From JAAYJM01 sp964498585 (GTDB lineage Bacteria; Bacteroidota; Ignavibacteria; Kapaibacteriales; UBA2268), in assembly GCA_964498585.1 (NCBI GenBank), contig CAZCHH010000040.1, positions 1-32,526 of the forward strand: 32,526 nucleotides of DNA, read 5' to 3'. The notes beneath the pieces are model-generated. The model did not search any database and was not told where the DNA came from. It saw only the letters and a program-made list of their open reading frames with translations. Positions 1 to 7,948 of this stretch are shown piece after piece. The position numbers and the translations under genes were made by a program. The number at the start of each line of letters is the position of its first letter. Within the stretch, counting starts at the first letter, position 1.

Positions 1-189
1 CTGCCCCTCTCAAGAGGGGAATTTCCACGTCATTCTGAGCGGAGCGAAGAATCCAGAGAATAGTAATCGGCTGTCAGCTGCCAGCTATAAGTCATTGGTC
101 ATTAGTATTTTTACTTTAACCTAATAACCCAATAACCAAATAACCAATTATAACAAGAACACACCACTGCCCATCTCAAGAGGGGAATT
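1..189. repeat. 23-bp palindromic repeat, two copies, plus MITE fragment
   Basis: A 23-bp sequence at 1-23 recurs at 167-189 with one substitution. Its core is an inverted repeat, CCCCTCT-ca-AGAGGGG, at 4-19; the second copy has a mismatch in the left arm. Bases 29-54 match one end of the short MITE family seen complete at 16720-16802 (GTCATTCTGA...GAAGAATC). The stretch between is low-complexity AT-rich DNA with repeated 'aataacc' words. No gene is seen in 1-421. Confidence 0.6.
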
Positions 190-204
190 AAGAATTCTTC
201 TTCT

Positions 205-309
205 ATACCGCCAGGGATTGTATTATTTGTGTTTGCAAAATTTAATCCCTGGCGGGATAATTAAGGGAACGGAAAACATTTCTACAATAATTTAATCCCT
301 GGCGGGATA
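205..309. repeat. REP-like palindromes with CCGCCAGGGATT cores
   Basis: Three copies of a short palindrome (ATCCCGCCAGGGATT or its complement) lie at about 206-219, 243-258 and 293-309. The first two are inverted relative to each other around an AT-rich centre, and the third is in the same orientation as the second. They belong to the same family as the elements at 8877-8948 and 32031-32190, which share a five-base stem and an AT-rich tail resembling AATATTTGTAA. No coding potential. Confidence 0.6.
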
Positions 310-329
310 GTTTGAATTTTTGTTGTTTT

Positions 330-357
330 GTAGAGACGCAGTATGCTGCGTCTCTAC
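330..357. repeat. Perfect 12-bp-stem hairpin (GTAGAGACGCAG)
   Basis: GTAGAGACGCAG at 330-341 pairs perfectly with 346-357 around the loop TATG. Hairpins of this kind recur between genes in many Bacteroidota and cyanobacterial genomes (recalled, not searched). There is no T-run on either side, so a simple intrinsic terminator is unlikely. Confidence 0.6.
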
Positions 358-382
358 GGATGTATTCTTCTTGGCAGAAGTG

Positions 383-401
383 CCACACCTTTGAGGTGTG
401 G
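383..401. repeat. Hairpin just past the SBBP gene
   Basis: CCACACCT-ttg-AGGTGTGG forms an 8-bp perfect stem 20 bases beyond the stop of the minus-strand gene at 422-2923. No T-run follows on the minus strand. It could protect the mRNA 3' end or be another dispersed palindrome. Confidence 0.5.
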
Positions 402-421
402 TTCATCTTTTAGAAACTGCT

Positions 422-2923
422 CTATTTAAGATGTATCAATTTGTAAATGAATTGATTTTCATTTGTAGTTACTCTTAAAAAATATGCACCATCTGAATAT
501 TTCTGTGTATTTGCTGTGAAATTATAATCACCTTTCGGAAAAAGATTTGATTCAATTCTTTCTATTTTTTCCCCGTTGTAATTCAAAATATCTATTGTAA
601 AGTATGATGTTTTCTTAACTGACAATTTAACATTTAATATATTATTAAAAGGATTGGGAAAATATTCAATTGAAAAATAATCATTAACAATTTCTTCTTC
701 AAAAACATAAGAATTTTCGCTTGAAAACTTTACTAAAAAAGCATCGCAACCATATACAGAACCACCACCATAAGAGCATTGATGTGAGCCAGCAGTTGCA
801 ATTGAGTCGCTTGACCCTGTTGAACCAGCCAGATAGACATAACCTGAGCCATCTATGGCTACTGAAAAGTAATAATATTCACTACCGCTTCCACCATAAT
901 AGGTCCCCCACTGGCGAACACCATTGCTATTGAATTTGACTAGAAAAGCACCACCATAAGAGCTTTGATGTGAACCAGTAGTTGCAATTGCGTCGCTTGA
1001 CCCTGTAGAACCAGCTAGATAGACATAACCCGAGCCATCTGTGGCTACTGACCTTCCATAATCATAACCACTACCACCATAATAGGTTCCCCACTGGCGA
1101 ACACCATTGCTATTGAATTTGACTAAAAAACCGTCAGAATAATAGCCACCACCAAAAGAGCTTTGATGTGAACCAGCAGTTGCGATTGCTTCATTTGACA
1201 TTGTATAACCTGTTAGATATACATAACGCGAGCCATCTGTTGATACTGAGCAGCCCTCATCAGCATGCCCACCTCCATAATAGGTTCCCCACTGGCGAAC
1301 ACCATTGCTATTGAATTTGACGAGAAAAGCGTCACCACCAACATTAGAGCTTTGATGTGAACCAGCAGTTGCGATTGAATCGCTTGACGATGTTGAACCA
1401 GCCAGATATACAAAATCTGAGCCAACTGTTGCTACTGAATTGCCAATATCCCAACTACTCCCCCCATAATAGGTTCCCCACTGGCGAACACCATTACTAT
1501 TGAATTTGACAAGAAAAGCGTCAGGGTAACCACCAATATAAGAGCTTTTATGTGAACCATAGGTTGCTATTGCGTTGCTAGACTTTGTTTCACCAGCGAG
1601 ATAGACAAAACCAGAGCCATCTGTTGCTACTGAATAGCCCTTATCACTATAACTACCCCCATAATAGGTTCCCCACAGGCGAAAACCATTCTTACTGAAT
1701 TTGACAAGAAAAGCATCATAATCACCACCATGATATGAACCAGAAGTTGAGATTGCGTCGCTTGACCCTGTTTGACCAGCAAGATATACATAACCCGAGC
1801 CATCTATTGCTACTGAATAGCCATAATCCCAATTACTCCCCCCATAATATGTTCCCCACTGGCGAACACCATTGCTATTGAATTTGACTAGAAAAGCGTC
1901 CTTGTCAACACCATCGACTTTAGAGCTTTGATGTGAACCAGCAGTTGCGATTGCATTGCTTGACTCTGTATAACCAGTTAGATAGACATAACCCGAGCCA
2001 TCTGTTGCTAATGAATAGCCATAATCATTACTACTCCCACCATAATAAGTTCCCCAAAGACGTGTTGGTGGGTCTATAATCAAGGGTTTGCTTTGGTTGT
2101 AGTTTGTTATGTTAAAACTTATTGTGTTGTTACTGCTTTTTTTGAAGAGAGTTTGGGGGCTGGGGACTTGTGGCTGGGAGCAGAAATCACGTGAGTTTAG
2201 ATAGTCATTTAAATCGTAGGGTTGGTAAGCAACAGGGGCTTTTTGCTCTATGCTTCCCAAAGGAGTTTCTACTTTTAAAGTGCCATCTGCAGTTATTTCT
2301 ACATCTTTTGCTCCCTCAAATACAAAATTAATCAAATTTGGATTTGCACCGGGCTTAACTACAAAATCATACTGCACCAAACCTTCATTATTTGCATAAA
2401 CAACAAAATCAATGTTCGGATAAACTTCAGAAATTTTCACGGTTTTGAACTTTCTTACGTGTGTAATTCCATCAGGGCAATGAGCAAGATAATAATTATT
2501 ATAATCCTCTGTCATTTCAAATTTTTCAATTTCTGGATTAAAATTTGAACCTTTGAGCCGCATATCCACACGATATATTTCTGTTGGAATTGCTTCATAT
2601 TCAAATTCGTTTTGTTTGTCAGATCTTTCTTTTGAAAGCATCTTTTCTCTTTTTGCTTTCACTTTTTCTTGATTTCTTTTGATGAAAGAACAACTTATAC
2701 CATCACGGCGAATAGTTACAGTTCCATAAGGCACTTCTGCAATAAAAAGGACATCGTAATTTACGTTGCCGTTTTGGTCGGCAACCTGCCCTTTATTTTC
2801 AATAAATTCAATACTTTTCGTATTTAGCATTAATGTTGCTTCGTTAAGCGTAGTATTCTTTGCAAATAAACTAATTCCCCCGCAAAAGATTAAAATTATT
2901 GCTGCGTTAAAGAGTATTTTCAT
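422..2923 (-). CDS. SBBP-repeat surface protein with T9SS sorting domain
   Basis: An 833-aa secreted protein. Residues 1-21 form a signal peptide (MKILFNAAI, then a hydrophobic core ending SLFA). Residues about 36-285 resemble the N-terminal domain common in this family (FIENKGQ, then DGITHVRKF and YPNIDFV). Seven repeats of about 58 aa follow, each starting WGTYYGGS, with 'DGSGYVYLAG' in the middle and 'DAFLVKFNSNG' at the end, typical of SBBP beta-propeller-like repeats. The last about 80 residues (FPNPFNN, IYKLIHL) are a type A T9SS C-terminal domain, so export is to the outer face of the cell. The start is supported by GGAGAGAG just upstream of the ATG. The repeats are also very similar at DNA level (about 730-2060). 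Ligand and role are unknown; it may be an adhesin or structural protein. Confidence 0.85.
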   Translation of the reverse strand: MKILFNAAIILIFCGGISLFAKNTTLNEATLMLNTKSIEFIENKGQVADQNGNVNYDVLFIAEVPYGTVTIRRDGISCSFIKRNQEKVKAKREKMLSKERSDKQNEFEYEAIPTEIYRVDMRLKGSNFNPEIEKFEMTEDYNNYYLAHCPDGITHVRKFKTVKISEVYPNIDFVVYANNEGLVQYDFVVKPGANPNLINFVFEGAKDVEITADGTLKVETPLGSIEQKAPVAYQPYDLNDYLNSRDFCSQPQVPSPQTLFKKSSNNTISFNITNYNQSKPLIIDPPTRLWGTYYGGSSNDYGYSLATDGSGYVYLTGYTESSNAIATAGSHQSSKVDGVDKDAFLVKFNSNGVRQWGTYYGGSNWDYGYSVAIDGSGYVYLAGQTGSSDAISTSGSYHGGDYDAFLVKFSKNGFRLWGTYYGGSYSDKGYSVATDGSGFVYLAGETKSSNAIATYGSHKSSYIGGYPDAFLVKFNSNGVRQWGTYYGGSSWDIGNSVATVGSDFVYLAGSTSSSDSIATAGSHQSSNVGGDAFLVKFNSNGVRQWGTYYGGGHADEGCSVSTDGSRYVYLTGYTMSNEAIATAGSHQSSFGGGYYSDGFLVKFNSNGVRQWGTYYGGSGYDYGRSVATDGSGYVYLAGSTGSSDAIATTGSHQSSYGGAFLVKFNSNGVRQWGTYYGGSGSEYYYFSVAIDGSGYVYLAGSTGSSDSIATAGSHQCSYGGGSVYGCDAFLVKFSSENSYVFEEEIVNDYFSIEYFPNPFNNILNVKLSVKKTSYFTIDILNYNGEKIERIESNLFPKGDYNFTANTQKYSDGAYFLRVTTNENQFIYKLIHLK

Positions 2924-3054
2924 ATTCTCTCTCCATTAACAAAAAATAATTCTTTTAAATTTCAATTATTACAAATTAATAAAATTATATTAACCCAACT
3001 TGCAAAAAATTTCAAATATCTTTTTTTTTATTTTGTTATTTTTAACCTTACTTA

Positions 3055-3088
3055 AGTTCTTCCATATTTTTTTAAATATGGAAGAACT
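3055..3088. repeat. Perfect 15-bp-stem hairpin upstream of the SBBP gene
   Basis: AGTTCTTCCATATTT pairs perfectly with 3074-3088 around TTTT. It lies in the 285-bp gap between the lyase and the SBBP gene, downstream of two terminator hairpins. It could be a third terminator for the lyase, a 5' leader structure of the SBBP gene or a dispersed palindrome; the sequence alone does not decide. Confidence 0.5.
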
Positions 3089-3093
3089 ATAAA

Positions 3094-3130
3094 CAAAAAA
3101 CTCCTTCCCAAATTTACACTTGGGAAGGAG
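3094..3130 (-). terminator. Second intrinsic terminator after the lyase gene
   Basis: Read on the minus strand, an 11-bp stem (CTCCTTCCCAA with its complement, 8-base loop) is followed at once by six T. It sits about 80 bases beyond the stop of the gene at 3209, behind the first terminator, as a backup. Confidence 0.75.
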
Positions 3131-3145
3131 ATATAAAGAGTTTAA

Positions 3146-3188
3146 CTAAAAAAAATGCTTATCCGCAAATAATAAGCAGATAAGCATT
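3146..3188 (-). terminator. Intrinsic terminator of the tyrosine phenol-lyase gene
   Basis: On the minus strand AATGCTTATC pairs with GATAAGCATT (10 bp, 15-base loop), followed by a run of eight T. It begins 21 bases beyond the stop codon. Confidence 0.8.
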
Positions 3189-3208
3189 CCTTTAAAATAA
3201 ATAAAATT

Positions 3209-4591
3209 TTAGAGAGATTCGAATCTTGCTTGGAAGAAACGTAAGTATTTTGGTTCATAGACCATCTTCAAACCTTTTGCGGAGTCGCGTTTTTGATAAA
3301 GTTCAGCGATGCAATAGGCAGCAAAATCGAAGTGAGATTGAGTATAGACTCTTCTTGGAATTGTCAAACGGACTAATTCTAATTTTGGCATATTGTTTTC
3401 GCCGGTAACTTTATTTCTGCCAGCAGAAACGATACCGCGTTCCATAGCACGAATACCAGAATCTACGAATAAGTGGGCAGCAAGTGCCTGAGCAGGGAAT
3501 TCAGTTTGTGGAATGTGTGGATAAAAGCGTTTTGCATCAAGGAAAACTCCGTGTCCGCCGATTGGTTCAACAATAGGAACACCGGCTTCTAAAAGTAATT
3601 TACCGAAGTATTCAACCTGCTTAATTCTTGAAGCCATATATTCGTCCTGGAGAGCTTCTTCCATACCGCGTGCCATTGCTTCCATATCACGTCCAGCTAA
3701 TCCGCCATAGGTATGAAGACCTTCATAAACAACGACCATATTCCTTAATTCTTCGAATAAATCCCAGTCATTGCAAGCAACGAAACCACCGATATTAACG
3801 AGTAAATCTTTTTTACCGCTCATTGTGGCAGCATCAGAATAAGAGCAGAATTCTTTATGAATTTCTGCAACAGATTTATTTTGATAGCCGGGCTCGCGTT
3901 GTTGGATAAAATAAGCGTTTTCCATATTACGGGTTGCGTCTAAAACTACTTTTATTCCGTGTTTTTTTGCAAGTGCGTGAACTTGTTTCATATTTTCCAT
4001 AGAAACAGGTTGTCCGCCAGCCATATTCACTGGTGCGCCAACAGTAATATAAGCAACTTTATCTGCACCAACCTTGTTAATTAAATTTTCAAATTTTTGA
4101 ATATCAATATTGCCTTTGAATGGATGAGTTCCTTTAGCTTCGTGGGCTTCGTCGATAATCACATCAACGAAAGTACCGCCGGAAAGCTCCTGATGCTGAC
4201 GGGTAGTAGTAAAATACATATTTCCGGGAACGTAATCGCCTGGCTTAATCAATGCTTTTGAAAGCATATGCTCGGCGCCACGTCCCTGGTGAGTTGGAAC
4301 TAAATGTTTGTAACCATAATATTTTTGAACATTTGCTTCTAGATAGTAATAATTCTTGCTTCCGGCATAAGCTTCATCACCGAGCATCATTCCAGCCCAT
4401 TGATAATCACTCATTGCGTTTGTTCCACTATCGGTAAGTAAATCAATATAAACATCTTCAGAATGTAGTAGGAATGTGTTGTATCCTGCTTCTTTAATTT
4501 TCTCTCGTCTGTATTCTGGAGTTGTTACTTTCAATGGCTCAACCATTTTAATTTTATATGGCTCAGCCCAAGGTTTTTGTTTTTGAGACAT
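3209..4591 (-). CDS. tpl: Tyrosine phenol-lyase (beta-eliminating lyase)
   Basis: A 460-aa PLP enzyme of the tryptophanase/tyrosine phenol-lyase family, full length. TPL splits L-tyrosine to phenol, pyruvate and ammonium in the cytoplasm. The PLP lysine is the second K of MSGKKD (Lys261), with Tyr75 in GDEAYAG and DATR at 218-221. Relative to Citrobacter TPL (offset +4) the three residues that separate TPL from tryptophanase are all TPL-type: Thr128 in FTTTRQH (Asp in tryptophanase), Arg385 in AMERGI (Ile/Val-like in tryptophanase) and Phe452 in LRFFQARF (His in tryptophanase). Family searches would probably label it tryptophanase. The start follows AAGGAATAAATA. It stands alone, with two terminators behind it. 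No aromatic amino-acid transporter is visible beside it. Substrate assignment rests on residue comparison from memory. Confidence 0.85.
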   Translation of the reverse strand: MSQKQKPWAEPYKIKMVEPLKVTTPEYRREKIKEAGYNTFLLHSEDVYIDLLTDSGTNAMSDYQWAGMMLGDEAYAGSKNYYYLEANVQKYYGYKHLVPTHQGRGAEHMLSKALIKPGDYVPGNMYFTTTRQHQELSGGTFVDVIIDEAHEAKGTHPFKGNIDIQKFENLINKVGADKVAYITVGAPVNMAGGQPVSMENMKQVHALAKKHGIKVVLDATRNMENAYFIQQREPGYQNKSVAEIHKEFCSYSDAATMSGKKDLLVNIGGFVACNDWDLFEELRNMVVVYEGLHTYGGLAGRDMEAMARGMEEALQDEYMASRIKQVEYFGKLLLEAGVPIVEPIGGHGVFLDAKRFYPHIPQTEFPAQALAAHLFVDSGIRAMERGIVSAGRNKVTGENNMPKLELVRLTIPRRVYTQSHFDFAAYCIAELYQKRDSAKGLKMVYEPKYLRFFQARFESL

Positions 4592-4782
4592 TATTTATTC
4601 CTTATTTTTTTATTTTAAAAAAACTTACATTCATAACAATTACAAAATTAAGAAAAATTATCTACATTTTTCCTTTTTTTACATTTTTCCTTGAAATTAT
4701 TTTATCACCATTAGGATATACTGATGGTTGAAAAAATAAGTTGTGATATTTCTCGCCAATCTAACAAATGACATATTTTCTG

Positions 4783-4933
4783 GTCATTCTGGCGTATGCC
4801 ATAATCCATCTTGCAAAGCTATTAAGCTTGCTCACGATACATTTGGGCAAGCCCAAATGCTTCATTGAAATAGCTAAAATTGAATAGCAACAAAACAATA
4901 ATAAGATAGATTCTTCGCTGCGCTCAGAATGAC
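4783..4933. mobile_element. MITE-like element, hybrid ends (copy of 12635-12786)
   Basis: A 151-bp non-coding element. Its left end (GTCATTCTGGCGTATGCC...) matches the left end of the element at 12635, and the interior (TTTGGGCAAGCCCAAATGC, then CATTGAAATAGCTAAAATTG) is shared with it. The right end instead carries TTCTTCGCTGCGCTCAGAATGAC, the end type of the short family at 16720. Both ends still read inward from GTCATTCT. It fills most of the 489-bp gene-free stretch 4592-5080; the rest is AT-rich DNA and a diverged copy of the module described at 12787-12851. Confidence 0.65.
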
Positions 4934-5080
4934 AGTACTAAATGATATCATCTACTTTTAAATAAAGCAGTTGCTTTTTCAGGGACTAAATGACGCTTTT
5001 ATTGTTTATATGAATGCAATTTATTATAAATATATGTCAAGCTAAATATGATTTAATTTATAAGCTATTTTCTTTGTATT

Positions 5081-6223
5081 TTGCAAAAAATTATAAAACA
5101 AATTTATTGTTGGTTGAAATTGTTTTTAAAACTTCTTGAAAATATATTTGGTCATTTCGTTGAAAGACGCAACAATTCTTTCAATTCGAACAGAATTAAG
5201 CGATATAAAGCTAAAATTCCAGTAATAAGTATAGGCAATATATCAGTTGGTGGTTCTGGCAAAACTCCATTCACAATCGAATTGGCTAAACTATTGCTTG
5301 AAAATGGAATAAAACCGTCTGTTATTGGAAGCGGATACAAAGGGAAATCAAGCGGTGGATTTATTGTTTCAGATGGAAAGCAGATTTTTGCTGATGCAAG
5401 TCAAGCTGGTGACGAAATGATTTTAATAGCTCATAAAGTAAATGTGCCAGTCGTAATTCATCAAAAAAAGTATGAGGCAGCTAAAATAGTTGAAAATCAT
5501 TTCAAGGTTGACGTTATTCTTATTGATGATGGCTTCCAGCACAGATTTTTACAAAGAGATTTAGACATAGTGCTTATTGATTCAAAAACACTTGAACAGC
5601 CGTTTCTTTTGCCACGAGGTCGATTAAGAGAACCACTCAAATCGTTAAAAAGAGCTGATATTATTTGTCTTTATTCCCAAAACGATTATATAAAAATTGC
5701 TGATTATATTAGAAAAGATGCTGAAGTATTTTATATTTCAACTAAAAATGATGGTGTTTATAATTTTAATGATTATTGCACATTTTTTTCTCGATTCTGT
5801 AATTCTGAACAAATTGAGAAATCTTATTCACCTGAAGAAAAAAATCTTATGAACTGCTATCCTATCACTCAAAAAGACGAGGAGAAAAATATTTTTTTTA
5901 AAACTAATGAAAATTTCGCTTCAATCTCTTCTATTGCTCAACCTGAACGTTTCTTCAATTCTATTAAAGATTTTAATTTAATACATAATTTTATATTCAG
6001 AGACCATCATCAATATTCTGAAAAAAATGTAAACTCAATAATACGAAACTGTAAGAAAAAAGGAATAAGCAATATTTTAACAACTGAAAAAGATGCAGTC
6101 AAATTGCATAATTATAAAGAATTATTTGATAAGCACTTAATTTTTGTTTATGTTTTTTCAATAAAAATTAATATATTTAATTTTCAAAAATTGACAGATA
6201 TTGTTTTAAAAACTTTTCATTGA
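5081..6223 (+). CDS. lpxK: Tetraacyldisaccharide 4'-kinase LpxK
   Basis: A 380-aa protein that phosphorylates the 4' position of the lipid A disaccharide precursor at the inner face of the cytoplasmic membrane, the sixth step of Raetz lipid A synthesis. An N-terminal hydrophobic segment (about residues 8-25) is the membrane anchor. A Walker A loop GGSGKT lies at 57-62 within ISIGNISVGG, and the family motif DDGFQHR at 149-155, followed by LLPRGRLREP. The length is slightly above the usual 320-350 aa. The start at 5081 is a TTG with no clear ribosome-binding site; no better ATG lies before the Walker motif, so the exact N terminus is uncertain. It heads a same-strand run with the next three genes (gap 41 bp). 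It implies an LPS-bearing outer membrane. Confidence 0.92.
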   Translation: MQKIIKQIYCWLKLFLKLLENIFGHFVERRNNSFNSNRIKRYKAKIPVISIGNISVGGSGKTPFTIELAKLLLENGIKPSVIGSGYKGKSSGGFIVSDGKQIFADASQAGDEMILIAHKVNVPVVIHQKKYEAAKIVENHFKVDVILIDDGFQHRFLQRDLDIVLIDSKTLEQPFLLPRGRLREPLKSLKRADIICLYSQNDYIKIADYIRKDAEVFYISTKNDGVYNFNDYCTFFSRFCNSEQIEKSYSPEEKNLMNCYPITQKDEEKNIFFKTNENFASISSIAQPERFFNSIKDFNLIHNFIFRDHHQYSEKNVNSIIRNCKKKGISNILTTEKDAVKLHNYKELFDKHLIFVYVFSIKINIFNFQKLTDIVLKTFH

Positions 6224-6264
6224 AATTATAAAAAATATTATGTCTTCATATAGAAAGGGAAATA

Positions 6265-7098
6265 ATGCAAATAATTAAAAACTATTTGAAAAATACTTAT
6301 AAAAATCCGATATTTATTTTGACTTTACTACTAATTTTTACAATTTCTATATCAGCTTGTTCAAGGGAAGAAAAGATTAAAGTTGCAGTAATAGTCCCAC
6401 AAGCTTCAAAAGAAGATAACAGATATATCAAATGGTTAAAAAATGCAGATTCATTAAATTATGAATTTATTGAAGTATCACTTGAAGATGGGATTGAGAA
6501 AGCCGAAAAACAACTCATACTTTGCTCTGGTATGCTATTGATTGGAGGTGAAGATGTGCATCCCTCTTTTTATGGGCAGCCGGAAGACAGCACTCGTTGT
6601 GGTATTTATCCTGAACGCGATACATTCGAATTTGAAGTTATTAAAATCGCAAAGGATTTGAATTTACCTGTTTTGGGCATTTGTCGCGGAGAACAAATAC
6701 TTAACGTTGCCTACGGCGGCTCGCTTATTGTGGATATTCCAAGCGATTGGGATACTTCAGTTATTCACAGGCACGACAGTACTCATTATATCGGACATAT
6801 TGTATTTATTAAAAAAGGAACTGTATTACATAGAATTACAGGCACTGATTCTGCGATTGCTATTTCTAATCATCATCAGGCAGTTAAGCAGATTGCGCCC
6901 GGATTTATTCCATCAGTTTATAGCGCTGATAGCTTGATTGAAGCAATTGAACGAGTTGTTCCAGATAGTAGCATCTATATTGTCGGTGTCCAGTGGCATC
7001 CGGAAAAAACAGAATATAACTCCCCGGTTTCTATTCCAATTGCTGTTGATTTCCTTAAAGAAGTAAAAAAGTTCTATTCTAAGAAAAAAAGTGCTTAA
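6265..7098 (+). CDS. Lipoprotein peptidase C26 (PuuD-like glutamine amidotransferase fold)
   Basis: A 277-aa class I glutamine-amidotransferase-fold hydrolase, closest in layout to gamma-glutamyl-GABA hydrolase (PuuD). The nucleophile is Cys140 in LGICRGEQ, with His245 and Glu247 in GVQWHPEK. A conserved GGEDVHP sits at 94-100. Unlike cytosolic PuuD it opens with a lipoprotein signal: basic start, hydrophobic 16-29 and lipobox SISAC with Cys32 as the lipidated residue. The mature enzyme should therefore sit on the periplasmic or outer-membrane side, which favours a role in cleaving gamma-glutamyl bonds of external peptides or folate-type molecules over polyamine catabolism (inference). The start is supported by AGAAAGGGAAATA. 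It follows lpxK by 41 bp, probably in the same transcript. Confidence 0.85.
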   Translation: MQIIKNYLKNTYKNPIFILTLLLIFTISISACSREEKIKVAVIVPQASKEDNRYIKWLKNADSLNYEFIEVSLEDGIEKAEKQLILCSGMLLIGGEDVHPSFYGQPEDSTRCGIYPERDTFEFEVIKIAKDLNLPVLGICRGEQILNVAYGGSLIVDIPSDWDTSVIHRHDSTHYIGHIVFIKKGTVLHRITGTDSAIAISNHHQAVKQIAPGFIPSVYSADSLIEAIERVVPDSSIYIVGVQWHPEKTEYNSPVSIPIAVDFLKEVKKFYSKKKSA

Positions 7099-7255
7099 AA
7101 TGCTTGCAATTTGTGAATAAATTATAAAATATTTCAATATATTGCTAAATAATCATAAGTTGCTTGACTAACGTAGTATTAAAAAGAGCAAAGAGGTTGA
7201 GAACAAATTAATAAATAATATAAATAATTTTAAAAATGAAATAATTATTAAATTT

Positions 7256-7906
7256 ATGTTAGAAGAAGCTATTAGGTTTTTATCCTCACCATCAGTACCA
7301 GTTATTGCAATACTATTTTTTGCATTATTAGTAACTTTTGTAGAAAATATCCTTCCGCCATCGCCGAGCGATACAATACTGATTTTTATAGGTTCATTAA
7401 TTGGAATAGGCAAAGTGGATTTTATTCCACTTCTTATTTTTTCAACAATAGGTTCAGTCTGTGGTTTCGTTTTGCTCTTTTGGCTGGGAAAACTATTTGG
7501 TATTAAAATTGTTGAGTCAAACAAAATACCGTTTATTAATAAAAAAACTTTGAACAAACCACGAATTTGGTTCAAGAAATGGGGATATGTAATTATAGTT
7601 TTAAATCGCTTCCTTTCCGGAACAAGAGCCGTTATTTCTTTTTTTGCAGGTATTTCAAATTTATCTATTACTCTTACTACTGTCTATGCCGTAATCGGCT
7701 CTCTTATTTGGAATGCTCTATTGCTCTATCTTGGTATGATTATGGGAAAAAACTGGAAAATTGCTGATGATTATATCGAATTATACGGACAGATTTTTAT
7801 TCCTATAATTCTATTTTTTATTATTCTGTATTTTACATTTAAATATTTCAAAAATAAAAAGAAAAAATCCAAAAGGACTTCGATACCTAAACAGAAGAAA
7901 GCATAA
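7256..7906 (+). CDS. DedA/VTT-family membrane protein
   Basis: A 216-aa integral membrane protein of the DedA (SNARE-associated, VTT domain) family, members of which act as undecaprenyl-phosphate or phospholipid flippases. Hydrophobic segments lie at about 14-34, 38-50, 58-78, 110-150 (re-entrant plus helix) and 178-198. Family landmarks are FVENILPPSPSD near the N terminus and RFLSGTRAVISFFAG in the second half, where the conserved acidic and arginine residues belong. The C terminus is very lysine-rich (KNKKKKSKR), so it should lie in the cytoplasm. It lies 157 bp after the C26 gene and 42 bp before the YgjP gene. The substrate is not decided by sequence. Confidence 0.88.
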   Translation: MLEEAIRFLSSPSVPVIAILFFALLVTFVENILPPSPSDTILIFIGSLIGIGKVDFIPLLIFSTIGSVCGFVLLFWLGKLFGIKIVESNKIPFINKKTLNKPRIWFKKWGYVIIVLNRFLSGTRAVISFFAGISNLSITLTTVYAVIGSLIWNALLLYLGMIMGKNWKIADDYIELYGQIFIPIILFFIILYFTFKYFKNKKKKSKRTSIPKQKKA

Positions 7907-7948
7907 GTAATTCATTTCTAAAAAATCTTCATTAATTTAATAAAAAGA

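Noticed and set aside
205..309. CRISPR array
   Set aside because: Repeats are short palindromes in mixed orientation with unequal spacing, and there are no cas genes.
383..401. Intrinsic terminator for the SBBP gene
   Set aside because: Good stem but no T-run on the minus strand.
3209..4591. Tryptophanase (tnaA)
   Set aside because: The three residues that separate the two enzymes are all of the tyrosine phenol-lyase type.
7168..7575. 135-codon open frame on the minus strand
   Set aside because: Antisense to the DedA gene, which has clear family landmarks.
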